A stretch of DNA of 6,601 nucleotides from an uncultured Acidimicrobiales bacterium (GTDB lineage Bacteria; Actinomycetota; Acidimicrobiia; Acidimicrobiales; SZUA-35). Under the pieces are notes generated by a model. The model was not told where the DNA came from. It saw nothing but the letters and a program-made list of their open reading frames with translations, and ran no database searches. The stretch is taken from the NCBI GenBank assembly GCA_938008925.1, contig CALLIQ010000441.1:1-6601 (forward strand), read 5' to 3'. The position numbers and the translations under genes were made by a program. Below, in pieces: positions 1-5,010 of the stretch; the first letter of the stretch is position 1; every line of letters begins with the position of its first letter.

Positions 1-136
1 AGGCGAGCAGCCGTGTTGGGTCTACGCGGTCGCATTCGACGCAGCCGAGCTGTGGCCCGATGATGGGCTCGCCCCCGGCTCTCAGACCGTCGTCGTCGAC
101 CTCTTCGAGCCCTATCTCCAGGAGCCGTCCCCGTGA
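1..136 (+). CDS. nthB: Nitrile hydratase beta subunit, C-terminal fragment
   Basis: Only the last 44 codons are in the window; the first complete codon starts at position 2 and the stop is TGA at 134-136. The fragment reads with YAVAFDAAELW, then VVVDLFEPYLQ near the end. This resembles the C-terminal SH3-like barrel of nitrile hydratase beta subunits, where a V/YxVxFxAxELW strand is followed by a final VDLFEPYLE-type segment. The beta subunit pairs with alpha to form the active site that hydrates nitriles to amides in the cytoplasm. Its stop codon overlaps the GTG start of the alpha gene (GTGA). Beta before alpha is the usual order in cobalt-type nitrile hydratase operons, whereas iron-type operons usually start with alpha. 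Thiocyanate hydrolase subunits are related and cannot be excluded from this short piece alone, but the alpha subunit and activator downstream favour nitrile hydratase. Confidence 0.85.
   Translation, partial: GEQPCWVYAVAFDAAELWPDDGLAPGSQTVVVDLFEPYLQEPSP
120..124 (+). promoter_or_regulatory. Ribosome binding site for nthA
   Basis: AGGAG lies inside the end of the beta-subunit gene, 8 nt before the GTG at 133. It supports that GTG as the start of alpha, so the His-rich N-terminus is probably translated. Together with the 4-nt stop/start overlap it suggests coupled translation of beta and alpha. Confidence 0.6.
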
Positions 137-807
137 GCCAAGACGATCACCGCCACGACCACGACCACGACCACGACCACCATCATGGCCATGGACACGA
201 GCACCCGCAGAGCGCCGACGACCCGGCGATCCGGGTCGAGGCGATCGAGTCGTTGCTGGTCGAGGCCGGCCTGGTCACTCCCGACAAGATCGACGCGCTC
301 GTCGACCGTTACCAGCACGACATCGGACCCATGAACGGCGCCAGAGTGGTGGCAAAGGCATGGACGGACCCGGCCTACCGGGAGCGGCTGCTCGACGATG
401 CCACCGCAGCGATTGCCGAGTTGGGTTACGGCGGCGCCCAGGGCGAGAAGATGGTGGCGGTCGAGAACAGCGACGAGGTGCACAACCTCGTCGTGTGCAC
501 GCTGTGCTCGTGCTATCCGTGGCCGGTCCTCGGCCTTCCACCCTCGTGGTACAAGTCGCACGAGTACCGATCCCGCGCCGTGCGCGAACCGCGAGCCGTC
601 CTCGCCGAGTTCGGCACCGAGCTGTCGACCGACACCGAGGTCAAGGTCTGGGACAGCTCCGCTGAGATCCGCTATCTCGTCTTGCCCCAGAGGCCGGAGG
701 GCACCGACGGCCTGTCCGAGGACGAACTCGCGGCGCTGGTCGGGCGCGACTCGATGATCGGCGTCCGCATGGCCGGGGCCGGCACGGCCGATGGGGTCGA
801 CTCGTGA
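133..807 (+). CDS. nthA: Nitrile hydratase alpha subunit, cobalt type, with His-rich N-terminus
   Basis: This 224-residue protein is the metal-binding subunit of nitrile hydratase, which hydrates nitriles to amides in the cytoplasm. The claw motif CTLCSC is at residues 122-127 (Cys122, Cys125, Ser126, Cys127), followed by YPWPVLGLPPSWYKSHEYR. In the family these three cysteines and backbone amides bind the metal, and two cysteines are oxidised after translation. Thr after the first Cys (CTLCSC) is the cobalt-type signature; iron-type enzymes have CSLCSC. VREPRAVLAEFG (150-161) is the conserved segment after the claw. Residues 6-24 form an unusual His/Asp tract with 11 histidines; normal family sequence resumes near residue 31. 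The GTG start overlaps the beta stop codon and follows AGGAG by 8 nt. The gene ends in another GTGA overlap, with the activator. The gamma subunit of thiocyanate hydrolase is a related alternative, less likely here. Confidence 0.95.
   Translation: MSQDDHRHDHDHDHDHHHGHGHEHPQSADDPAIRVEAIESLLVEAGLVTPDKIDALVDRYQHDIGPMNGARVVAKAWTDPAYRERLLDDATAAIAELGYGGAQGEKMVAVENSDEVHNLVVCTLCSCYPWPVLGLPPSWYKSHEYRSRAVREPRAVLAEFGTELSTDTEVKVWDSSAEIRYLVLPQRPEGTDGLSEDELAALVGRDSMIGVRMAGAGTADGVDS
154..177 (+). repeat. Four tandem CACGAC hexamers coding for (His-Asp)4
   Basis: CACGAC is repeated four times exactly, in frame with nthA, giving His-Asp pairs at residues 8-15. CAC CAT CAT follows (His16-18). The unit is six bases, so gain or loss of units by replication slippage would change the His count without shifting the reading frame. 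Confidence 0.9.
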
Positions 808-1112
808 GCGAGCTCGAACTCCCCGCCGATGGCCCGTCCGCCCCGCCTCGCACCAATGGTGAGCTCGTGTTCGATGCCCCGTGGCAGAGTCGAGCCTTCG
901 GCATCACGGCGAGCCTCGTCGAGGCCGGCCAGCTCGCATGGCCCGACTTCCAGGCCGCGCTCATCGAGCACGTGCCCGATCACGAGCACTACTGGGATGC
1001 CTGGCTCGCCTCGCTCATCGACCTCGGCGGCAGCCGCGATCTCTTCTCAGCGTCGGCTCTCGCCACCCGTTCCGAAGAGCTGCTGGCGCGACCCGCGGGA
1101 CATGACCACTGA
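804..1112 (+). CDS. Nitrile hydratase activator (accessory) protein
   Basis: This 102-residue protein resembles the small activator/accessory proteins of nitrile hydratase operons (P14K/NhlE type). In cobalt enzymes these hold the alpha subunit and exchange it into the apo-enzyme, delivering metal and oxidised cysteines. Visible family features are FDAPWQSRAF at residues 23-32, the following helix with GQLAWPDFQAAL (42-53), and HYWDAWLASL (62-71), matching the usual F..PW..RAF, W..F...L and YY.AWL..L blocks. The GTG start overlaps the alpha stop codon by 4 nt; only a weak G-rich ribosome site (793-796) precedes it, so translation probably depends on coupling. The protein ends with His-Asp-His. 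Its last 66 bp are antisense to the 3' end of the minus-strand gene ending at 1047. No cobalt transporter gene is in view. Confidence 0.88.
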   Translation: MSELELPADGPSAPPRTNGELVFDAPWQSRAFGITASLVEAGQLAWPDFQAALIEHVPDHEHYWDAWLASLIDLGGSRDLFSASALATRSEELLARPAGHDH

Positions 1113-1775
1113 GTCACATCGGGCCACCGCGATGGCGGCCTCGATGTCGGTACGGCCCTGACGCAGCGCCGTCTTGACGTCGGTGTGGGCCAGTTCGAAC
1201 GCACTGAGCAGTCGATCGCCGTGACGCCACGGGGGCTGGTCGAGCATCGCCATCTCGGTCTGCTCGAGGTGGGTCGAGAATTCGCGCATCGGTCGTGAAA
1301 CGGTGCGGACGAGTGTGGGAGCGACCGCCGAACGGCGCAGACGTCGTTGCCAACGTTGACCGATTGCGTCGAGCGGGGCCCGATCCATCGCCACGGTCGA
1401 CCATCGCATGATGATCTGTTCGGACAGCGCATCGGCATGCACCGCTGGGTTTGGGCCGAGCCGTCGCAGGCCTGCGGTGATGAGGTCGACGCCATCGTCG
1501 ATCAGCACCTGGGCCTGGTCGACCAGGGGCCGAGCCATCGGGACCGCGGTCGCAGCCCAGAAGGTCTCGATGTCGGGAGTCGTTCCGAGGCGGCCTGCCC
1601 CGGCGACCCCTTCCTGGGCGGAGAGGAGGCCACGCCATGTCAGATCGTGCTCTGTCCGCGCGTCGTCGAGTCGCTCCGCCAGCAGACTCGATGCTCGGTC
1701 GACCCGCGCCATGAGGCGCTCTGGGGTCAGCCGAGCACGCTCGGTCAGATGATCATGTGAAATGGTTGTGGTCAC
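1047..1775 (-). CDS. Hypothetical helix-rich protein
   Basis: I do not recognise a family. The 242-residue protein has no signal peptide or membrane segment and looks largely alpha-helical, with many Arg/Glu/Asp and Leu/Ala heptad-like stretches, for example around residues 20-50 and 150-215. It therefore looks soluble and cytoplasmic. A Trp-containing LTWRGLLSAQEGV segment lies near residues 46-58. The C-terminus is basic and probably disordered. I chose the GTG at 1775 because GGAG sits 5 nt upstream; the frame stays open to a TTG at 1859, but those 28 extra codons cross the intergenic palindrome and have no ribosome site. Codons are plausible but slightly richer in A/T third bases than neighbours. 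It converges on the nitrile hydratase activator with a 66-bp overlap and diverges from the peptidase gene at 1954. I see no evidence tying it to nitrile metabolism. Confidence 0.72.
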   Translation of the reverse strand: MTTTISHDHLTERARLTPERLMARVDRASSLLAERLDDARTEHDLTWRGLLSAQEGVAGAGRLGTTPDIETFWAATAVPMARPLVDQAQVLIDDGVDLITAGLRRLGPNPAVHADALSEQIIMRWSTVAMDRAPLDAIGQRWQRRLRRSAVAPTLVRTVSRPMREFSTHLEQTEMAMLDQPPWRHGDRLLSAFELAHTDVKTALRQGRTDIEAAIAVARCDSVVMSRGSRQQLFGTGGESRR

Positions 1776-1780
1776 TCCTG

Positions 1781-1784
1781 CTCC
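1781..1784 (-). promoter_or_regulatory. Ribosome binding site deciding the start of the hypothetical gene
   Basis: On the minus strand GGCGGAGCAGGA directly precedes GTG. GGAG is 5 nt upstream of that GTG, which favours the start at 1775 over the upstream TTG at 1859. Confidence 0.5.
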
Positions 1785-1902
1785 GCCAAGGTGAGGTTCC
1801 CGCTCGTGTGAGATCAATCGGATTGGGGCCCCGAATCGTGGAGGGGTCGTCCGACCCAAAGAGTCCCGCCCAAGGGCCCATCACGCCCCTTCGACAGCGG
1901 GC

Positions 1903-1916
1903 CTGAGCCAGCTCAG
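1903..1916. promoter_or_regulatory. Palindrome, possible operator upstream of the peptidase gene
   Basis: CTGAGC and GCTCAG are perfect inverted 6-bp arms separated by CA. The centre lies about 44 bp before the peptidase ATG, at or just upstream of the -35 area if transcription starts at the ATG. This fits a dimeric regulator site, but a short palindrome in GC-rich DNA can occur by chance. Confidence 0.25.
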
Positions 1917-1941
1917 CCAGCCCTCGGGAGAGGCGACCCGG

Positions 1942-1947
1942 TACGAT
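1942..1947 (+). promoter_or_regulatory. -10-like element for leaderless transcription
   Basis: TACGAT matches the actinobacterial -10 pattern TANNNT and ends 6 nt before the ATG at 1954, so transcription would start at or next to the start codon. There is no well-spaced Shine-Dalgarno sequence: the nearest purine run, GGGAGAGG, is about 20 nt upstream. Leaderless mRNAs are common in actinobacteria. No clear -35 is visible. Confidence 0.4.
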
Positions 1948-1953
1948 TGGACC

Positions 1954-3063
1954 ATGTTCGCCAAGCGCCTTGATCGGGTTCGAGCCGCCATGGAAGCCCG
2001 AGGCGTCGACACGCTGTTGTTGTCGGTCGGCCCGGACCTGCCGTGGCTGATCGGCTACGAGGCGATGCCGCTCGAGCGTCTCACCATGCTCGTGGTGCCG
2101 ATCGACGACACGCCGTCGTTGGTCATTCCCTCCTTCGAGGTGCCGCGGGTCATCGAGCGTCCCGGCGTGTTCACGGTCGACGGTTGGGGCGAGACCGACG
2201 ATCCGGTCGCCCGAGTGGTCGACCGGGTCCCGGCGGGCGCTCGGGTCGCCATCGGCGACCACACGTGGACCCGATTCACGATCGACCTGCAGCACGCACT
2301 CCCCGGCCGGGAATGGGAACGCGCCGCATCGGTGGTCGGCGACCTTCGTGCCGTGAAGGACGAGGCGGAGATCGAGGCCCTGCAACGCGCCGCCTCCGGT
2401 GTGGATCGCATCGCCGCCGCGCTCCAAGGTGGCGAGATCCCGCTCATCGGACAGACCGAAGCGGAGGTGTCGGCAGAGCTCGGACGCCGCATCGTCGCCG
2501 AGGGGCACGCCAAGGTGAACTTCGCCATCGTCGCGGCCGGCGAGAACGCCTCGAGCCCGCACCATCATCCCGGCGACCGAGTCATCCGCGAGAACGAGGT
2601 GGTGCTCTGCGACTTCGGCGGCACCACGGCCGAGCCCGAAGGTGAGCCCGGCTACTGCAGCGACATCACCCGTTGCGTCTACACCGGCGAACCTCCCGCC
2701 GAGTTCGCCGACGCATACGACGTGCTGCAGCGCTCGCAGGCGGCCGCGACCGCAGCGGCCATCCCCGGCGCGCCGGCCGAATCGGTCGACCGCGTCGCTC
2801 GGCAGGGCCTGGCCGAGGCCGACCTCGATCAGTGGTTCCTTCACCGGCTCGGCCACGGCATCGGCGTCGAAGCCCACGAGGAGCCCTATCTCGTCGAGGG
2901 CAACAGCGACCCGCTCGTTGCGGGCAATGCGTTCTCGATCGAGCCTGGTTTCTACATCGCCGGCAAGTGGGGCGCCCGTCTCGAAGACATCGTGGTTGCG
3001 ACCGCTGATGGTGCTCGCTCGCTCAACAACGCCTCGCGCGATCTCGCCATCGTGCAGGCCTGA
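1954..3063 (+). CDS. M24 family metallopeptidase (Xaa-Pro dipeptidase / aminopeptidase P type)
   Basis: This 369-residue protein has the two-domain layout of M24B peptidases: a creatinase-like N-terminal domain (about 4-125) and a pita-bread catalytic domain (about 136-360). All five metal ligands can be placed: Asp220 in CDFGG, Asp237 in CSDITR, His301 in HRLGHGIG, Glu330 in SIEPGFY and Glu344 in RLEDIV. Family catalytic histidines fit the PHHHP stretch (203-205) and AHEEP (His308). It should be a cytoplasmic enzyme with two divalent metal ions, usually Mn or Co, that removes an N-terminal residue before proline or splits Xaa-Pro dipeptides. The exact substrate cannot be read from sequence. 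Length is normal. The ATG at 1954 starts the typical N-terminal RLDRVRAAMEARGVDTLLL helix-strand and may be translated leaderless. The stop is 9 bp before the membrane-protein gene, so the two are probably co-transcribed. Confidence 0.93.
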   Translation: MFAKRLDRVRAAMEARGVDTLLLSVGPDLPWLIGYEAMPLERLTMLVVPIDDTPSLVIPSFEVPRVIERPGVFTVDGWGETDDPVARVVDRVPAGARVAIGDHTWTRFTIDLQHALPGREWERAASVVGDLRAVKDEAEIEALQRAASGVDRIAAALQGGEIPLIGQTEAEVSAELGRRIVAEGHAKVNFAIVAAGENASSPHHHPGDRVIRENEVVLCDFGGTTAEPEGEPGYCSDITRCVYTGEPPAEFADAYDVLQRSQAAATAAAIPGAPAESVDRVARQGLAEADLDQWFLHRLGHGIGVEAHEEPYLVEGNSDPLVAGNAFSIEPGFYIAGKWGARLEDIVVATADGARSLNNASRDLAIVQA

Positions 3064-3072
3064 GCCTCCGTC

Positions 3073-3933
3073 GTGCTCGAACTCCACGGCGCCACCGTGA
3101 TGCTCCAGTGGGCGACCGGTGGACTGCTCTTCCTCTGGGTCACCACTCGTCGGCGCGAAGTCGGCATCGGCTATGGCTGGACGATGCGGATCACGTACGG
3201 GTTGATGGCCGTGTTGTCGCTCGCGCTCGGTCTGCGATTCGGGACCCAGTGGATCCGCGAGATCGGGTCGGCGGGCGTGATCGCCGGCTGCGTGATCGCC
3301 GGCGCACAGTCCTGGACCCGCCGCGCTGCCGGGGTCGAGGGCCAACGCGAGCTCGCCGAAGCCCGATCCGGACGGGTCGCGGCCATGACCGGCATCGATC
3401 TCGCCGAGCGCACTAAGGTCGACGACGGCCCCGAGTTCGACCCGCGACTCGACCTCATCGCCCCCGCCTTCGGGTTCGTCGGGCTGATCGGGGCGGGCTT
3501 CAATTCCGGCGACCCGGTGTGGCTCCAGCTCGCTCGGGTGTTGGTCGGGGCCCTGTTCCTCGGCGCGGTCAGCGACGCCATGCTGCTCGGCCATTGGTAC
3601 CTGGTCCAGCCAGGCCTCGGCCGCGAGCCGCTCAACGAGCTGGTCCGCTGGACCGGCATCACGTGGGCTCCCGAAGTGATCTTGCTGCTCATCCCAACCG
3701 GGATGGTCTCGGTGCTCAACGGAACCATCGACGATGGTTACGCCGGGATGCTCGGCTGGTTCTGGGTGGCGTGCGTCGTCACCACGATCGGGCTGGTGTT
3801 CGTCACCGTCGCTGCGCTCAGGGAGAAGCAGTACGCGGCCGTCATGGCGGCGACGGGTCTGCTGTACCTGGCGATCCTCACCGCGTTCGGCGTCGACCTC
3901 GTCGCCCGAGCCGCCCTGGCCCAGGCCGGGTGA
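3073..3933 (+). CDS. Uncharacterised eight-helix membrane protein
   Basis: This 286-residue integral membrane protein is not assigned to a family I can name. Hydrophobic segments lie at about residues 6-24, 37-55, 63-80, 126-144, 150-172, 196-215, 224-247 and 255-278. A charged soluble loop (about 82-124) follows helix 3 and contains RRAAGVEGQREL and DDGPEFDPRLD. A striking motif, GHWYLVQPGL (173-182), follows helix 5; a membrane-edge His-Trp-Tyr cluster could bind a cofactor or ion, but that is a guess. There is no signal peptide beyond helix 1. The GTG at 3073 lies 9 bp after the peptidase stop and has no ribosome site; GTG 3097 or ATG 3100 are alternatives that would shorten helix 1. Proximity suggests expression with the peptidase. 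A transport or membrane-maturation role is possible, but nothing in the sequence shows it. Confidence 0.85.
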   Translation: MLELHGATVMLQWATGGLLFLWVTTRRREVGIGYGWTMRITYGLMAVLSLALGLRFGTQWIREIGSAGVIAGCVIAGAQSWTRRAAGVEGQRELAEARSGRVAAMTGIDLAERTKVDDGPEFDPRLDLIAPAFGFVGLIGAGFNSGDPVWLQLARVLVGALFLGAVSDAMLLGHWYLVQPGLGREPLNELVRWTGITWAPEVILLLIPTGMVSVLNGTIDDGYAGMLGWFWVACVVTTIGLVFVTVAALREKQYAAVMAATGLLYLAILTAFGVDLVARAALAQAG

Positions 3934-3937
3934 TCCA

Positions 3938-3961
3938 ACCCCTCCCGGTTTCGGGTCGGGT
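3938..3961 (+). terminator. Hairpin, probable terminator after the membrane-protein gene
   Basis: ACCC-CT-CCCG and CGGG-TC-GGGT form two 4-bp helices separated by a symmetric 2-nt internal mismatch, with a GTTT loop. The hairpin starts 5 nt after the TGA at 3931-3933. There is no T tract, but actinobacterial terminators often lack one. It would separate the peptidase/membrane-protein unit from ku. Confidence 0.45.
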
Positions 3962-3971
3962 GCCGATGGAT

Positions 3972-3986
3972 TAGCGTTCGCGAACG
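3972..3986 (+). promoter_or_regulatory. Candidate ku promoter -10 with overlapping perfect palindrome
   Basis: TAGCGT (3972-3977) matches TANNNT. The perfect 12-bp palindrome CGTTCGCGAACG (3975-3986) overlaps its end and would cover the start of transcription near 3984, leaving a leader of about 65 nt before the ku ATG. A repressor bound there would block the promoter. No good -35 is seen. Half-sites run GTTC then GAAC, the reverse of the Gram-positive LexA box, so I do not call it an SOS box. Confidence 0.35.
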
Positions 3987-4035
3987 GTCCGGTGAGGGAT
4001 CGGGTCGGCGTCCGTCGTGGTGTCGACCAACGTCT

Positions 4036-4042
4036 GAAGGGA
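4036..4042 (+). promoter_or_regulatory. Ribosome binding site for ku
   Basis: GAAGGGA lies 6 nt upstream of the ATG at 4049. It decides the start: the frame is open back to 3734, but those upstream codons overlap the membrane-protein gene and the terminator hairpin. Confidence 0.7.
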
Positions 4043-4048
4043 AGCGGC

Positions 4049-4993
4049 ATGCCTCGAGCCATCTGGAGCGGCGCCATCAGTTTCGGCCTCGTGTCGATCC
4101 CCGTGAAGCTCTACTCAGCGGTCAGCCGCAAGTCGGTGCGCTTCAACCAGCTCGACGGGCGAACAAACGCCCGGATCAAGCAGAAGCGGGTCTCGTCGCT
4201 CGACGGTGAAGAGGTGCCATACGAGGAGATCGTCAAGGGCTACGAGGTGATGAAGGACTCCTACGTCATCATCGACGAGGACGAACTCGCCTCGCTCAGC
4301 CCGAAGGCCAGTCGCACGATCGACATCAGCGACTTCGTCGAAGAGGCCGACATCGACCCGGTGTTCTACGACTCGGGTTACTACCTCATGCCCGACGAGC
4401 TCGCCCGCAAGTCCTACGCGCTGCTCACCGAGGCGATGGAGGAATCCGGCCGAGTTGCGATCGCCAGTTTCGTCATGCGAACCAAGCAGTATTTGGCGGC
4501 CGTGCGTCCCGTCGACGGCATGTTGATGCTGTCCACGATGCTCTACCACGACGAGGTCGTCGAGGCTGATGAGATCCCGGGCTTCGACGAGATCGCCGAG
4601 ATCGAGGTCACCGAAGCCGAGAAGGCCATGGCGAACCAGCTCATCGAGAGCCTCAGCGCCGAGTTCAAGCCGGAGCAGTACGAAGACACCTTCCGCACGC
4701 AGGTCCTCGACCTGATCGAGCGCAAAGCTGCTGGCGACCTCACATCGGTCGAAGCTCCCGCCGCGGCCGATGACGAAGCGGTCGTCGACCTGCTCGCCGC
4801 ACTCGAGGCCAGCGTCAGCGCAGCCAAGGAAGCCCGGACCCGCCACCCCTCGGCGAAGAAGGACGCGAAGAAGAAGCCCGCCAAGAAGGCTGCCGCGAAG
4901 AAGACGGGTGCGAAGAAGAAGGCATCGAAGAAGAGCGACGACGCCGACACCGCAAGCGACGCCGACACGGTGCCTGCGGCCAAGTCGGCGTGA
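4049..4993 (+). CDS. ku: Non-homologous end-joining protein Ku
   Basis: This 314-residue protein is a bacterial Ku, a homodimeric ring that threads onto double-strand break ends and recruits LigD-type enzymes. It begins with RAIWSGAISFGLVSIPVKLY (3-22), the hallmark start of bacterial Ku. The core beta-barrel domain follows, including KGYEVMKDSYVIIDEDEL (63-80), SGYYLMPDE (109-117), MRTKQYLAAVRP (143-154) and the FKPEQYEDTFRTQVLDLIERK helix region (206-226). The conserved C-terminal helix VVDLLAALEASV is at 245-256. A lysine-rich tail (270-295, 14 Lys, with PAKKA-like repeats) comes next and ends in an acidic stretch DDADTASDAD (297-306). Basic tails in other actinobacterial Ku proteins help DNA binding. 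ATG 4049 fits the family start and has a good ribosome site. The LigD-type polymerase gene follows after 13 bp, forming an end-joining operon. Confidence 0.97.
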   Translation: MPRAIWSGAISFGLVSIPVKLYSAVSRKSVRFNQLDGRTNARIKQKRVSSLDGEEVPYEEIVKGYEVMKDSYVIIDEDELASLSPKASRTIDISDFVEEADIDPVFYDSGYYLMPDELARKSYALLTEAMEESGRVAIASFVMRTKQYLAAVRPVDGMLMLSTMLYHDEVVEADEIPGFDEIAEIEVTEAEKAMANQLIESLSAEFKPEQYEDTFRTQVLDLIERKAAGDLTSVEAPAAADDEAVVDLLAALEASVSAAKEARTRHPSAKKDAKKKPAKKAAAKKTGAKKKASKKSDDADTASDADTVPAAKSA

Positions 4994-5010
4994 GCGTCGA
5001 CCGGGTGTGA
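4990..5010 (+). other. Six-codon bridging frame between ku and the polymerase gene
   Basis: GTG at 4990 overlaps the ku stop as GTGA and opens a frame coding for MSVDRV. Its stop TGA at 5008-5010 overlaps the polymerase GTG start (5007-5009), again as GTGA. Ribosomes finishing ku could restart here and be handed on to the polymerase gene, for which I see no strong ribosome site. It may be coincidence; a product of its own is unlikely. Confidence 0.25.

Larger units (their letters stand above)
1776..1953. other. Divergent intergenic region
   Basis: This 178-bp spacer separates the minus-strand hypothetical gene from the M24 peptidase gene. It should hold promoters for both. It contains an imperfect dyad at 1821-1837 (GATT, GGGGCCCC, one extra G, AATC), the CTGAGC-CA-GCTCAG palindrome at 1903-1916, and a -10-like TACGAT next to the peptidase start. 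I see no convincing -10 or -35 for the minus-strand gene and no additional gene. Confidence 0.6.

Noticed and set aside
154..198. Purification-tag-like or vector origin of the histidine run
   Set aside because: The run is mixed with Asp, Gly and Glu, uses the local codon style, is followed directly by normal alpha-subunit sequence and preceded by the natural beta-subunit overlap.
1347..1760. Plus-strand open frame of 137 codons opposite the hypothetical gene
   Set aside because: It has no ribosome site and no recognisable domain. The minus-strand frame over the same region has better codon use, a ribosome site and helix-like periodicity.
3975..3986. LexA/SOS box upstream of ku
   Set aside because: The Gram-positive LexA site has GAAC before GTTC with a 4-nt spacer. 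Here the halves are in reverse order with no spacer, so only a generic operator is suggested.
3734..4048. Extended ku start 105 codons upstream
   Set aside because: The added residues overlap the membrane-protein gene in another frame and cross the hairpin. The Ku family starts at RAIWSGAISFG, matching ATG 4049 with its ribosome site.
1753..4077. Very long open frame on the minus strand (774 codons) opposite the peptidase and membrane-protein genes
   Set aside because: It is antisense to two well-supported genes and their spacer. Its product is a low-complexity Asp/Glu/Gly/His/Arg-rich chain with no domain, as expected when GC-rich codons are read on the opposite strand.
4855..4937. Repeated AAGAAG pattern as a DNA repeat or regulatory element
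   Set aside because: It is explained by lysine codons in the ku tail (AAG AAG pairs between Ala and Gly codons), not by an independent repeat.
4770..5006. Extended polymerase start inside ku
   Set aside because: The 79 extra residues are Arg/Pro-rich, produced by reading the lysine-rich ku tail in another frame. Family similarity begins only after GTG 5007.
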